Source: an uncultured Flavobacteriaceae bacterium (GTDB lineage: Bacteria > Bacteroidota > Bacteroidia > Flavobacteriales > Flavobacteriaceae). Taken from it: a DNA stretch of 64,000 nucleotides. Numbering within the stretch: position 1 is the stretch's first letter; each line of letters begins with the position of its first letter. A model generated the notes under the pieces. The model searched no databases. It was given only the letters and a program-made list of their open reading frames with translations, and was not told where the DNA came from. The stretch is taken from positions 62,001 through 126,000 of the forward strand of contig CANNCA010000007.1 of assembly GCA_947503005.1 (NCBI GenBank), in the 5' to 3' direction. The position numbers were made by a program, and so were the translations under genes. Shown one piece after another: positions 15,945 to 24,078 of the stretch.

Positions 15945-17087
15945 TTATTGGGCGATACCTGTGATTTCCAAATCGAAAACTAAATCAGCATTTGGCGGAA
16001 TAACATTACGGCTTCCTTGTTCACCATACCCCAAATGCGGAGGAATAAAAACTCGGATTTTATCCCCAACTTTCATTGTCATTAATGCTTCTTTAAAGCC
16101 CGCAATTAGAGGCGCTTCTGTACTGTATGCCATGGGTATGGCTTGATATCCACCCCTTTGGTCGTTGTTCCAATCGTACCTATTGTATTTTTCAGCGATC
16201 TCTTTGTAATTGCTATCGAATAAGGAACCATTCTCTAAATATCCTGCATACATCACCAATACTTTTTGTCCGATTTTAGGTTTTTCTCCAGAGCCTTCTT
16301 TCAGACTTAAAATTTTAAGTCCTGATGGTAATTTTTCAGCTTTTTGTTTTTCGGCAGGTACTACCGCGGCAAAATCAGCTGCTGCTTTTTGAGCTGCGGC
16401 CGCTTTCTCCGCCTTTTCCTTTTCAAGTGCTGCCAGACGTTCACCTTCCTTTGAAAAGTAATCCGTCATCACAGCCACCGCATCGAATTGTTTAGCGTCC
16501 TTACCATTGCGTATTATTTCGACGGTGTTCATTTTAACCTCTTCAACAGGTTTGTTACCAGCTGCTACAGGAACATTGGCAATTGAATCTAAAACGGGCA
16601 TACCCATTACAACTTCCCCAAATACAGAATGTCTGTTATTTAACCAAGGTGTTTCTTTGTGGGTAATAAAAAATTGGCTTCCGTTGGTAGTAGGGCCAGA
16701 ATTTGCCATAGATAGTATTCCTTTTCTATCATGGACCAGAGAATCATTGAACTCGTCCATGAATTTATAACCAGGATTCCCCATGCCTGTTCCCATTGGG
16801 TCACCACCTTGAATCATAAAATCTTTCATAACTCTATGAAAGGTAAGGCCGTCATAAAACTTTTTGCCTTTGTACTCGTCATTTACAAAAGTGTTCGTGC
16901 CTTCAGCCAATGATATAAAATTTGCTACCGTAACGGGAGTTTTATCATATTCCAGTTTTACAACAATATCTCCCTTGCTTGTTTGAATATCGGCAAAAAC
17001 TCCATCGCCTAATTCAGGGTATTTACTTGATTTGCAACTCGTCAAAGCGAAGCTTATGGTAAATAATAATAGATATGCTTTTCTCAT
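15945..17087 (-). CDS. Periplasmic peptidyl-prolyl isomerase: cyclophilin fused to FKBP
   Basis: A 380-residue lipoprotein (lipobox LTSC, Cys18) with two different prolyl isomerase domains. Residues about 30-195 are cyclophilin-type (FHRVMKDFMIQGGDPMGTG, then SMANSGPTTNGSQFFIT). An Ala/Lys/Glu-rich helical linker covers about 205-245. Residues about 255-380 are FKBP-type (VLVMYAGYLENGSLFDSN, then IPPHLGYGEQGSRNVIPPNADLVFDLEI). It should catalyse prolyl isomerisation during folding of exported proteins. It lies 17 bases downstream of gldI on the same strand, so it shares its transcript and may also assist gliding or T9SS proteins. Confidence 0.92.
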   Translation of the reverse strand: MRKAYLLLFTISFALTSCKSSKYPELGDGVFADIQTSKGDIVVKLEYDKTPVTVANFISLAEGTNTFVNDEYKGKKFYDGLTFHRVMKDFMIQGGDPMGTGMGNPGYKFMDEFNDSLVHDRKGILSMANSGPTTNGSQFFITHKETPWLNNRHSVFGEVVMGMPVLDSIANVPVAAGNKPVEEVKMNTVEIIRNGKDAKQFDAVAVMTDYFSKEGERLAALEKEKAEKAAAAQKAAADFAAVVPAEKQKAEKLPSGLKILSLKEGSGEKPKIGQKVLVMYAGYLENGSLFDSNYKEIAEKYNRYDWNNDQRGGYQAIPMAYSTEAPLIAGFKEALMTMKVGDKIRVFIPPHLGYGEQGSRNVIPPNADLVFDLEITGIAQ

Positions 17088-17104
17088 TTCTTATGTTTTT
17101 AATT

Positions 17105-17650
17105 TTAAATACTGTCGTGTTGTTTTTCTATTTTTAAAATGGTCAATGTTGATTTTAAGGGCATATTGGTGCCTATTTTATTATTGTCCCCGTGATAACC
17201 ATAAGCCAACGACGATGGAAACAAAAACGTAGCGGTTTCGTTTTCCTTTAACAGTGGAACGCTATTTCGAAGCCCAGGAAATAGATTCAATTTGCTAACC
17301 GGGAACTTCTTGATTCCAATATCTTTCATTTTATAAATTGTATCATTAGTCATGCTCACGATGTTGTAGGTCAGGGTGACCATGTCATTTGGTTCCGGCT
17401 TAGTGGTAGATAATTCGTCTTTAACATTATAGTAATACCATGAACCGGTTGAGCTTTGCAGATAAGTATGTACCGAGTCTTTGGCAATAATTTCCTGAAT
17501 CAATTTTTCCTCTTTCGCCAAGAGCGCCCGCGTACGTTCAATTGAAGCTTTGTACGAGCTCCCTGAATTTACTTTTACCGGTTTACGCGGTTCAGGGCCT
17601 TGACAACTAAAAAGACCTACCAATAGGATTAGTGCGATTAAATATCTCAT
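17105..17650 (-). CDS. gldI: Gliding motility-associated FKBP-type isomerase GldI
   Basis: A 181-residue lipoprotein (lipobox LFSC, Cys16) with a C-terminal FKBP-like domain (MVTLTYNIVSM, LFPGLRNSVPLLKENETATFLFPSSLAYGY). Length, lipobox, the RKPVKVNSGSS-type N-terminal region and the neighbourhood match GldI, which is required for gliding in Flavobacterium johnsoniae, probably by folding periplasmic parts of the gliding/T9SS machinery. Its ATG overlaps the nrnA stop (ATGA, 4 bases), which indicates coupling. Confidence 0.85.
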   Translation of the reverse strand: MRYLIALILLVGLFSCQGPEPRKPVKVNSGSSYKASIERTRALLAKEEKLIQEIIAKDSVHTYLQSSTGSWYYYNVKDELSTTKPEPNDMVTLTYNIVSMTNDTIYKMKDIGIKKFPVSKLNLFPGLRNSVPLLKENETATFLFPSSLAYGYHGDNNKIGTNMPLKSTLTILKIEKQHDSI

Positions 17651-18663
17651 GCGTTCAATTTTTCTTTGTACTGCACCAAAAGAGAAACAAAATAGGCTGT
17701 GGTTTCTTTCATTGTAGTGTCGCTTCGCCCTCCGGCCGCATTATTGTGGCCACCGCCGTTAAAGTGATTTCTAGCAAATTCGTTAACCGAGAAATCACCT
17801 TCTGAACGGAAGGAGATCTTTATAATCCCTTCTTCTTTGTTTTCAATGAAAATAACGGCAAACCGGATACCTTCCAAGGTAAGTCCATAGTTGACAAAAC
17901 CCTCGGTATCGCCCTTTTGGTAGTCGAAACTATCCAATTCTTCTTGGGTCAGGGTTATATATGTTGTTCTATATTCGGGTAAAATTACCATGTTCTTCAA
18001 GGCGCAGCCCAATAGGTGCAAACGACTAGGCGAATTGGTGTCAAAAACTCTGTTATGGATGTTAGTGTTCTCCGCACCTTTATCAATAAGATCTGCTACC
18101 ACCCGATGTGTTCTGCTAGTTGTTGACGAGAATTTGAAGGATCCCGTATCTGTAACAATTCCAGTATACAAGCAATTGGCAATATTGCTGTCTATTTTTT
18201 CTACATCACCCAAAGTTTCGATGAAATTATAAACCATTTCACAGGTCGAACTCATATTGCTGTCGGAGTACATGATTTCGGCATAGTCAGATGGAGCTTG
18301 ATGGTGATCGATCATTACGAAGGTTGCAACTTTTTCTTCTAAAACACTTTTCATTTGACCAATGCGCCCTAAATGATTAAAGTCGAGGGTAAATATCACC
18401 GATGCATTGCGTATAGCTTCTTGAGCTTGTGAATTCTCCTTCTCAAAATTGAGAATATGCTCATGACCCGGCATCCATTTCAAAAACTTCGGAAAATCAT
18501 TTGGTGAGATTACGACAACTTCCTGTCCTAAATTTTTAAGATAGTGCCACAAACCCAAAGTGGATCCTATTGCATCACCATCAGGGTTTTTGTGAGGTAC
18601 GATAACAATTTTCTGAGGAACGGAAAGGAGTTCCTTTACGGCTTTAATGCTCGCTGAATTCAT
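17647..18663 (-). CDS. nrnA: DHH/DHHA1 phosphoesterase, NrnA-like (nanoRNase / pAp phosphatase)
   Basis: A 338-residue two-domain DHH-family enzyme. The DHH domain carries HKNPDGDAIGS (metal ligands), FTLDFNHLGRIG, the signature IDHHQAP and GIVTDTGSFKFS. The C-terminal DHHA1 domain carries GGGHNNAAGGRS, the substrate-binding GGGH loop. NrnA degrades very short RNAs and dephosphorylates 3'-phosphoadenosine 5'-phosphate in the cytoplasm. It is the first gene of a unit with gldI and the double isomerase. A TATCTTTG promoter box lies 5 bases upstream of the start. Confidence 0.88.
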   Translation of the reverse strand: MNSASIKAVKELLSVPQKIVIVPHKNPDGDAIGSTLGLWHYLKNLGQEVVVISPNDFPKFLKWMPGHEHILNFEKENSQAQEAIRNASVIFTLDFNHLGRIGQMKSVLEEKVATFVMIDHHQAPSDYAEIMYSDSNMSSTCEMVYNFIETLGDVEKIDSNIANCLYTGIVTDTGSFKFSSTTSRTHRVVADLIDKGAENTNIHNRVFDTNSPSRLHLLGCALKNMVILPEYRTTYITLTQEELDSFDYQKGDTEGFVNYGLTLEGIRFAVIFIENKEEGIIKISFRSEGDFSVNEFARNHFNGGGHNNAAGGRSDTTMKETTAYFVSLLVQYKEKLNA

Positions 18664-18668
18664 GCGCG

Positions 18669-18676
18669 CAAAGATA
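18669..18676 (-). promoter_or_regulatory. TAnnTTTG promoter box of the nrnA-gldI operon
   Basis: TATCTTTG on the minus strand, an exact match to TAnnTTTG, 5 bases upstream of the nrnA ATG. It implies a very short or absent leader. No TTG at the canonical -33 distance was seen. Back to back with the box at 18712-18719. Confidence 0.5.
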
Positions 18677-18711
18677 CAATAATATCACACAGACGTAAAT
18701 GCTAAAAAGGC

Positions 18712-18719
18712 TATTTTTG
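18712..18719 (+). promoter_or_regulatory. TAnnTTTG promoter box of the PhoD-like gene
   Basis: TATTTTTG on the plus strand, 23 bases before the ATG at 18743. It matches the flavobacterial -7 element. A -33 TTG at standard spacing is not evident. Confidence 0.45.
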
Positions 18720-18742
18720 CTTAACGCTTAGTACTTTCAATT

Positions 18743-19768
18743 ATGAGGTTAATGCCTATATTTTTAGCATTTTTTGTTTTATTAGGATGTAAGAACACTA
18801 AACTTCGGGTCCAAAATTCTACTCAAAAGCCCGATTTCACTATTGCTTTCGGTTCTTGTAACAAAAGTGATTTGGATAATTTACTTTGGGACGATATTGA
18901 AAACGCCCAACCCGACATTTGGATTTGGGGAGGAGACAATGTGTATGCCGACACGGATAACATGCAGAAACTCCGTACTGAATATCATAGGCAAAACGAG
19001 ATTAAGGGGTACAAAAAGTTGAAGAAAAGTGTACCGATTATCGGTACTTGGGATGACCATGATTATGGACTAAATGATGGCGGCACTGAATTCAAGGCGA
19101 AGAAAGAAAGTCAACAGGAATTCCTCGATTTTATGGGGGTAACCAAAGATAACCCTAGGAGACTTCGCGAAGGGGTTTATACCACTCACGATTATAAGCT
19201 GCCTTTCGGAAAAATTAAAGTGATTGTTCTAGATACCCGATATTTTCGTACAGCACTTACCCTAGACAAGGAAACCGAAAAGCGAACAAAACCTAATACC
19301 TATGGAGAAGGTACCGTTTTAGGTGAAACCCAATGGAAATGGTTGGCAACTACTTTGCAGACCTCAGAGGCCGATTTCAATGTTATTGTAAGCAGTATTC
19401 AGTTTTTATCCAATGAACATGGATTTGAATGTTGGGGCAATTTCCCTCATGAAGTCGATAAGCTTAAAAACCTTATTTCGGTTTCAAAAGCTAAGGGAGT
19501 GTTGGTGTTGTCCGGAGATCGTCATATTTCTGAATTTTCAAAAGCCAGCATAGACGGAATTGATTATCCTTTAATCGATTTCACCAGTAGCGGACTCACT
19601 CACGCCTATTCAAAGTTTAGTGGAGAACCTAATCCTTTTCGGATTGGTGCTGTGATAAGTACAGAAAGTTTTGGCTTGGTACAATTTAATTTCCTTACCA
19701 AAAAAGTCGATTTTTCCATTCTAGGCGATGACGGAGTGGTTTTGTCAAAACTGGAACAGAAGTACTAA
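18743..19768 (+). CDS. PhoD-like metallophosphatase lipoprotein
   Basis: A 341-residue lipoprotein (lipobox LLGC, Cys16) of the PhoD / alkaline phosphatase D type. The metallophosphoesterase blocks are in order: FGSCNKSD, WIWGGDNVYAD (metal Asp and Asn-type block), TWDDHDYG (the DDHDYG signature), VLDTRYFRT, and VLSGDRHISEF (the GDRH block). PhoD enzymes release phosphate from phosphate mono- or diesters at the cell surface with Fe/Ca centres. No Tat twin-arginine signal is present; export is by the lipoprotein route. It stands alone, so regulation by phosphate cannot be inferred. Confidence 0.85.
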   Translation: MRLMPIFLAFFVLLGCKNTKLRVQNSTQKPDFTIAFGSCNKSDLDNLLWDDIENAQPDIWIWGGDNVYADTDNMQKLRTEYHRQNEIKGYKKLKKSVPIIGTWDDHDYGLNDGGTEFKAKKESQQEFLDFMGVTKDNPRRLREGVYTTHDYKLPFGKIKVIVLDTRYFRTALTLDKETEKRTKPNTYGEGTVLGETQWKWLATTLQTSEADFNVIVSSIQFLSNEHGFECWGNFPHEVDKLKNLISVSKAKGVLVLSGDRHISEFSKASIDGIDYPLIDFTSSGLTHAYSKFSGEPNPFRIGAVISTESFGLVQFNFLTKKVDFSILGDDGVVLSKLEQKY

Positions 19769-19782
19769 CAACATGCTAATCA

Positions 19783-19812
19783 TTGTGGGTTTTCAAATAA
19801 AGCCTATTTTTG
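19783..19812 (+). promoter_or_regulatory. Flavobacterial promoter of ndk (TTG-N19-TAnnTTTG)
   Basis: TTG at 19783-19785, a spacer of 19 bases, then TATTTTTG at 19805-19812. Both boxes and spacing agree with the TTG/TAnnTTTG promoter known from flavobacteria. The -7 box ends 15 bases before the ndk ATG at 19828 and supports that start over the TTG at 19810. Confidence 0.7.
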
Positions 19813-19827
19813 CACAAATTTTTAAAG

Positions 19828-20247
19828 ATGACGACAAATAGAACTTTTACGATGATTAAGCCCGATGCGGTTGAAAACGGGCATATCGGTGGAATTTTAG
19901 ACAAAATCACATCGGCCGGCTTTAAGATCGTAGCAATGAAATATACGCAACTAAGCCGCAGAGATGCACAGGAGTTTTACGCAATTCACAAAGAGCGTCC
20001 CTTCTTTGGTGAGTTGGTACAATTTATGACCAGAGGCCCCATTGTTTCGGCAATTTTGGAAAAAGATAACGCGGTTGATGATTTTCGGGCGCTCATCGGC
20101 GCTACCAATCCTGCAGAAGCTGCTGAAGGCACTATTCGAAAAATGTACGCTACTGATATCGCGGAAAATGCCGTTCATGGATCAGATAGTGACGCCAATG
20201 CAGCTATTGAAGGCGCTTTTCACTTTTCAGGAAGAGAAATTTACTAA
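19828..20247 (+). CDS. ndk: Nucleoside diphosphate kinase
   Basis: A 139-residue cytoplasmic enzyme that equilibrates nucleoside tri- and diphosphates through a phospho-His intermediate. It has the N-terminal [16 protein letters not shown], the nucleotide site around [14 protein letters not shown], and the active-site motif NAVHGSDS with catalytic His117. The frame extends to a TTG at 19810, but the ATG at 19828 gives the standard N-terminus and fits the promoter at 19783-19812. Monocistronic, closed by a strong hairpin terminator. Confidence 0.97.
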   Translation: MTTNRTFTMIKPDAVENGHIGGILDKITSAGFKIVAMKYTQLSRRDAQEFYAIHKERPFFGELVQFMTRGPIVSAILEKDNAVDDFRALIGATNPAEAAEGTIRKMYATDIAENAVHGSDSDANAAIEGAFHFSGREIY

Positions 20248-20265
20248 CTCAATATATTTTCAATT

Positions 20266-20302
20266 AAAAACCCAATGGATACCTTCCATTGGGTTTTTTT
20301 TG
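20266..20302. terminator. Bidirectional terminator between ndk and the DUF721 gene
   Basis: Stem CCCAATGGA (20271-20279) and TCCATTGGG (20285-20293), a 5-base loop, an A-run before and a run of eight T after. It terminates ndk on the plus strand and, through the A-run read in reverse, the convergent recF-group transcript. Confidence 0.88.
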
Positions 20303-20322
20303 TTCGGATCTTCTACGAAATT

Positions 20323-20619
20323 CTATCGCAGCACCAACTTCTTTACTAACTCCTTCCCTAATTCCTCATTGAGCATTGCAATGATTTTTGATTTGCCATG
20401 ACTAAGTTCTTCCCGTAATACAGACGAGGATAGTGACACGAAAAGAGTTTCGTTTCGTAATTCCACCGCTGTAGTATAATTGGCGACTCCGTTACCCATA
20501 AGAGTAGCCCATGCCTCTTTGGCATTGACCTTGTCCATTCCCTTTTCAAGTTTATTGGTCTTTATGAACTCGTTGAGGGCTTCTCCCATGTTCAGACTTT
20601 CATTTTTTCGCTTTGCCAT
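20323..20619 (-). CDS. DUF721 (DciA-like) protein
   Basis: A 98-residue basic cytoplasmic protein with the DUF721 pattern: a helical N-terminus (NMGEALNEFIKTNKLEKGMD), AWATLMGNGVANYT, then a KH-like part with LFVSLSSSVLREEL and LNEELGKELVKKLVLR. The family includes DciA, a helicase loader or operator in bacteria without DnaC. The tight link to recF fits a DNA replication or repair role, but the activity in Bacteroidota is inferred. The start codon overlaps the upstream stop by one base (TAATG). Confidence 0.8.
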   Translation of the reverse strand: MAKRKNESLNMGEALNEFIKTNKLEKGMDKVNAKEAWATLMGNGVANYTTAVELRNETLFVSLSSSVLREELSHGKSKIIAMLNEELGKELVKKLVLR

Positions 20620-21038
20620 TATTCGGTCGCGTTTATGGGTTGAAACCTTTTGTAGGTATAGGTAATTGTATCGCTGTTAACGACTGAAAAATGGTTGTCC
20701 GAGATTTCAAGAATACGTTCGCGCCACTCATTTTCCGCATTTTTGTATTGGAATTCAAACTCATTATCTTTCTGTAAAAGGGTAAAAAGTTCAGCATCGT
20801 TAGAAGTTTCGTAAGTACCGTTGAATTTGGGCTGCACTTTTTTACGGAAACCTTTCAAACCTTCCATCTCAAAATAGTCTATTGTTGTACTGACTTTGAA
20901 TTCTTTGGTCTGGCCGTTGGGAAAGGTTACCTTTTCGATTTCCCAATAGCCGTTGAGGTATTTCAAGTCTTCTTCGGATATGCTATTTACGCATCCCAAG
21001 AGAAAGAAAATAGATAAAACTACTATTAAAAACTTCAT
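20619..21038 (-). CDS. Lipocalin-like small lipoprotein
   Basis: 139 residues from the ATG at 21038. The lipobox FLLGC puts the acylated Cys at residue 16. The mature part has LNGYWEIEKVTFPNGQ, a typical lipocalin-like (DUF-type) first strand, and beta-rich sequence ending in TITYTYKRF. Function unknown. The open frame continues upstream into recF (to 21104), but that extension would place 22 polar residues before the signal peptide and is rejected. It lies one base after the recF stop and one base into the DUF721 start, in a recF-lipoprotein-DUF721 unit. Confidence 0.78.
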   Translation of the reverse strand: MKFLIVVLSIFFLLGCVNSISEEDLKYLNGYWEIEKVTFPNGQTKEFKVSTTIDYFEMEGLKGFRKKVQPKFNGTYETSNDAELFTLLQKDNEFEFQYKNAENEWRERILEISDNHFSVVNSDTITYTYKRFQPINATE

Positions 21039-21039
21039 T

Positions 21040-22119
21040 TTACAATTTAAAGATTTTATAGGTTTGGTGGATGGTTTTAACGACATTTTCGGTCCGCTCC
21101 GCATGGGTATCGCTGATGAAAATCTGTCCGAATTCCTGCCTATCCACGAGGCCTACAATATGGGCGACCCTATTTTCGTCAAGTTTGTCGAAAATGTCAT
21201 CTAACAAAAGGATGGGAGTTGTATCGGCCTGTACTTTCATAAAATGGAATTGGGCAAACTTCAATGCGATTAAGAATGATTTCTGCTGACCTTGACTACC
21301 GAATTTTTTAATAGGATGCCCAGCGATGGAGAAACTTAAATCATCTTTATGAATACCTACACTTGAGTACTGTAATGCTCTATCCTTATCTAAGCTTTTT
21401 TCTAAAAGAGTAAGCAAGTCGTCATCGAACAACTTACTTTCATAAGTCAAGGCAACTTCTTCGGTATTCCCAGAAATAACGGCATATTGTTTTTTAAAAA
21501 TAGGAATGAACGCTTCCATAAACTGGGCGCGTTTTTCAAAAATGGGCGTTCCGAATTCCGCCAGTTGTTCGTTGTATATGGATAAGGTAGTCGCGTCAAA
21601 GGTTTGGTTAACAGCGAAATACTTTAATAGGGAATTGCGCTGCGTTAGTACCTTGTTGTATTTGATCAGGCTTTGTAGGTATTTTTTGTCGGATTGTGAA
21701 ATAACACCATCCATAAATTTTCGTCGCGTTTCGCTTCCTTCGATAATCAAATCTCGATCTGCCGGTGAAATTATCACCAAAGGCAACAAACCTATATGGT
21801 CGGATAGGCGATCATAAGCCTTGCCATTTCTTTTGATAATTTTCTTAGCTCCTTTTTTAAAACTACATACTATTTTTTCTTCCCGGGTCGCCTTTTCAAA
21901 AGTGCCATCAATAACGAAAAAGTCTTGTTCATGTCTAATATTCTGAGTGGTCACGGGATTAAAATAACTCTTGCCCAATGAAAGATGGTATATAGCATCT
22001 AAAACATTGGTTTTGCCAATACCGTTGGCCCCAACAAAACAGTTGATTTTACTATCGAATTCAAAATCTTGAGATTCAAAATTCTTGTAGTTGATAAGGG
22101 ACAGGTTCTTTAAAAGCAT
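21040..22119 (-). CDS. recF: DNA replication and repair protein RecF
   Basis: A 359-residue SMC-like ATPase of recombinational repair. It acts with RecO and RecR to load RecA at single-strand gaps. The N-terminal [20 protein letters not shown] is the family opening. Walker A is GANGIGKT, the signature-type segment FGSQGQQKS, and Walker [13 protein letters not shown], followed by the D-loop and IFISDTHAE. The length is normal. First gene of a three-gene minus-strand unit. Confidence 0.95.
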   Translation of the reverse strand: MLLKNLSLINYKNFESQDFEFDSKINCFVGANGIGKTNVLDAIYHLSLGKSYFNPVTTQNIRHEQDFFVIDGTFEKATREEKIVCSFKKGAKKIIKRNGKAYDRLSDHIGLLPLVIISPADRDLIIEGSETRRKFMDGVISQSDKKYLQSLIKYNKVLTQRNSLLKYFAVNQTFDATTLSIYNEQLAEFGTPIFEKRAQFMEAFIPIFKKQYAVISGNTEEVALTYESKLFDDDLLTLLEKSLDKDRALQYSSVGIHKDDLSFSIAGHPIKKFGSQGQQKSFLIALKFAQFHFMKVQADTTPILLLDDIFDKLDENRVAHIVGLVDRQEFGQIFISDTHAERTENVVKTIHQTYKIFKL

Positions 22120-22214
22120 TCCGAAAACTACGGGATTTTAATTTTTATGATAGAAGACTCGCAAAATATCGAAAAATAACGAATAAATACCCCTCTCGAT
22201 TTCAATAAAAACTT

Positions 22215-22222
22215 TATTTTTG
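22215..22222 (+). promoter_or_regulatory. TAnnTTTG promoter box of the TPR protein-ribH pair
   Basis: TATTTTTG on the plus strand, 20 bases upstream of the ATG at 22243. It agrees with the flavobacterial -7 element. No good -33 TTG was found. Confidence 0.5.
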
Positions 22223-22242
22223 CGCGACCAATAAAAATAGTG

Positions 22243-23010
22243 ATGGCTACATATAAAAAGAGAGGTTTCAAACCAAAAAACAAGGTAGAAGAACAACTTT
22301 TAGACGAGCAGGGGAGTACAACTGCCGAGGTGTTTAGCACTTTGGACGAGAGTGCCTCCAAAAGTGAAGAGTGGGTATCTAAGAACCAAAATTATATTTT
22401 GGGCGTTATTGGCGTGATTGCGGTAGGAGTTTTAGGCTACTTGGCCTATATGCAGTTTGTGCAGAACCCGAAAGAGATTAGTGCAGCAAATGAAATGTAC
22501 TACCCTCAGCAATATTTCGATGAGGCATTGACGAATCAAACAGCAAAAGATTCACTTTTCAATCTTGCACTGAACGGTGCCGAGGGCAAATATGGATTTC
22601 TTGATATTATCGAGGAATATAGTGGTACAAAAGCCGCTAATTTGGCCAATTATTCGGCAGGTATGGCTTACCTCAATATGAATAAGTATCAAGAGGCCAT
22701 TGGTTATCTAGAGAATTTTTCTTCAGAAGATGCTGTTCTTGGCGCATTGGGCAAAGGAGGATTAGGCGATGCTTTTATGCAATTGGGTCAACCTGAAGAT
22801 GCATTGGGATACTATGAAAAAGCAATGGCACATAGTGATAACGATTACACTACACCTAAGTTCTTATATAAAGCAGGGGTTACGGCAATGGAGTTGAATC
22901 AAAATGAGAAAGCACTTCAATATTTTGAGCGTATCAAAAATGATTTCTCTTCTTCGGATGAGGCACGAACTATAGATGCTTTCATTGGTATGGCGAAAAG
23001 TGGAAAGTAA
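22243..23010 (+). CDS. Membrane-anchored tetratricopeptide-repeat protein (YfgM-like)
   Basis: 255 residues. A charged cytoplasmic N-terminus (about 1-50) is followed by one transmembrane helix (YILGVIGVIAVGVLGYLAYM, about 52-72). A periplasmic TPR-type domain then has repeats visible as SAGMAYLNMNKYQEAIGYLE, GDAFMQLGQPEDALGYYEKA and AGVTAMELNQNEKALQYFE. The topology resembles YfgM/PF09976-like proteins, which assist exported proteins near the Sec translocon; that role is inferred. ATG at 22243 is preferred to the adjacent GTG at 22240. The stop overlaps the ribH start by one base. Confidence 0.83.
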   Translation: MATYKKRGFKPKNKVEEQLLDEQGSTTAEVFSTLDESASKSEEWVSKNQNYILGVIGVIAVGVLGYLAYMQFVQNPKEISAANEMYYPQQYFDEALTNQTAKDSLFNLALNGAEGKYGFLDIIEEYSGTKAANLANYSAGMAYLNMNKYQEAIGYLENFSSEDAVLGALGKGGLGDAFMQLGQPEDALGYYEKAMAHSDNDYTTPKFLYKAGVTAMELNQNEKALQYFERIKNDFSSSDEARTIDAFIGMAKSGK

Positions 23011-23492
23011 TGGCTACGTCAAATAAAAATTTATCGACTTACGATAAAGCAACAATCCCAAATCCGAAAGACCTTCGATTTGGGATTGTTGTTTCTGAAT
23101 GGAATTCGGAAATCACGGAAGGACTTTATTCCGGGGCTGAAGATGCTCTAATCGATTGTGGAGCATCCAAAGAAAACATTATACGCTGGAATGTGCCGGG
23201 AAGTTTTGAGTTGCCCTTCGGATGTAAAAAAATAATAGCCTCGAAAAATTTAGATGCGGTAATTGCCATTGGTAGTGTAATTCAAGGGGAGACCAAACAT
23301 TTCGACTTCGTTTGCAGTGCTACCGCACAAGGAATAATGAGTTTAAATCTTCAAACGGACGTACCTGTGATATTCTGCGTGCTTACGGATGATACCATGG
23401 AGCAGGCTCAAGATCGAAGCGGCGGTAAACATGGCAATAAAGGTGTTGAGGCTGCCATTGCAGCTATAAAAATGGCTTCGATAGGTATTTAG
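23010..23492 (+). CDS. ribH: 6,7-dimethyl-8-ribityllumazine synthase
   Basis: A 160-residue lumazine synthase, the penultimate enzyme of riboflavin synthesis, joining 5-amino-6-ribitylaminouracil with dihydroxybutanone phosphate. Family blocks: GIVVSEWNSEITEGL (substrate-binding Trp/Asn), VPGSFELPF, AIGSVIQGETKHFDFVC with the catalytic His, and GVLTDDT-like CVLTDDTMEQAQDRSGGKHGNKG. The ATG overlaps the stop of the TPR gene (TAATG), so the two are coupled. Confidence 0.96.
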   Translation: MATSNKNLSTYDKATIPNPKDLRFGIVVSEWNSEITEGLYSGAEDALIDCGASKENIIRWNVPGSFELPFGCKKIIASKNLDAVIAIGSVIQGETKHFDFVCSATAQGIMSLNLQTDVPVIFCVLTDDTMEQAQDRSGGKHGNKGVEAAIAAIKMASIGI

Positions 23493-23576
23493 TGATATTT
23501 AGGGCTTTACTCGATAATCGAGATTTAAAATGGTCCGAGGCTTGCCTAGAAATCAATGTTAATTTTCTTTCTAATG

Positions 23577-23597
23577 CCTCGTGGGCTTGCCCCGAGG
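23577..23597. repeat. Palindromic intergenic element after ribH
   Basis: A hairpin with CCTCG (23577-23581) pairing to CGAGG (23593-23597), and an inner GGGC/GCCC pair around a TT loop. A related CCGAGGCTTGCC is found at 23535-23546. It looks like a small dispersed palindrome in the 295-base gap between ribH and the next gene. No gene was seen in this gap. Confidence 0.45.
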
Positions 23598-23754
23598 TTA
23601 TTTACCAATTTCATTAACAATCGATTACTTCTTATTAAGAATTAACGGTAGGCAGGTTTTTTGCTTTGTAAGATGTATTTCAAGCTTTGCACTTCAATTC
23701 AAATCTGTTAACAAAAATTGGCATTTGAACAACGGCATGTTTTTTGATTTTAAG

Positions 23755-23762
23755 TAACTTTG
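23755..23762 (+). promoter_or_regulatory. TAnnTTTG promoter box ahead of the mutL operon
   Basis: TAACTTTG on the plus strand, 25 bases upstream of the TTG start at 23788. It fits the -7 consensus and would drive the small membrane protein, mutL, the two rhomboids and the EEP gene. A TTG at 23725-23727 is too far (27 bases) for a standard -33 element. Confidence 0.45.
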
Positions 23763-23787
23763 ATAACATTGCAAAAATATCCATGAT

Positions 23788-24078
23788 TTGAGATTAAAAG
23801 GTTTCAAGCTTAAGAAAAACAATACATTCGTCTATGTGCCCAGATACTCGAAAGACGAAGACAAGGACAACAGTTTTACGGTTGATTCCAAGTTTTCGAA
23901 GTATCGCGAATCCGCCAAGGGGTATGGGCTTAGGGGCCGATGGGGTGATGCCAGAGCAGCTAGTAGAAATCGTAGCAATCGCGAAATTAACACCCGACTG
24001 ATTATTATTATTGCCATTCTTATTTTCGTAGTACTTTGGATATTCGATTTTGACCTTTCTATATTCTTAGGCAAGTAA
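23788..24078 (+). CDS. Small basic single-pass membrane protein
   Basis: A 96-residue protein with a very basic, Ser/Arg/Asn-rich N-terminal domain (KYRESAKGYGLRGRWGDARA) and a C-terminal hydrophobic helix (LIIIIAILIFVVLWIF). Homologues next to ribH and mutL in flavobacteria are, from memory, often labelled riboflavin synthase subunit beta. That label is probably a carry-over from the neighbouring ribH, since nothing here resembles lumazine or riboflavin synthase. TTG at 23788 is the start used; an ATG at 23783 is out of frame and stops at once. The stop overlaps the mutL start (TAATG). Confidence 0.7.
   Translation: MRLKGFKLKKNNTFVYVPRYSKDEDKDNSFTVDSKFSKYRESAKGYGLRGRWGDARAASRNRSNREINTRLIIIIAILIFVVLWIFDFDLSIFLGK

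Noticed and set aside
19810-19827. TTG start extending ndk by six residues
   Set aside because: The TTG overlaps the TAnnTTTG promoter box, and the ATG at 19828 gives the conserved N-terminus.
21039-21104. N-terminal extension of the lipocalin-like gene into recF
   Set aside because: It would put 22 polar residues before a clear lipoprotein signal peptide.
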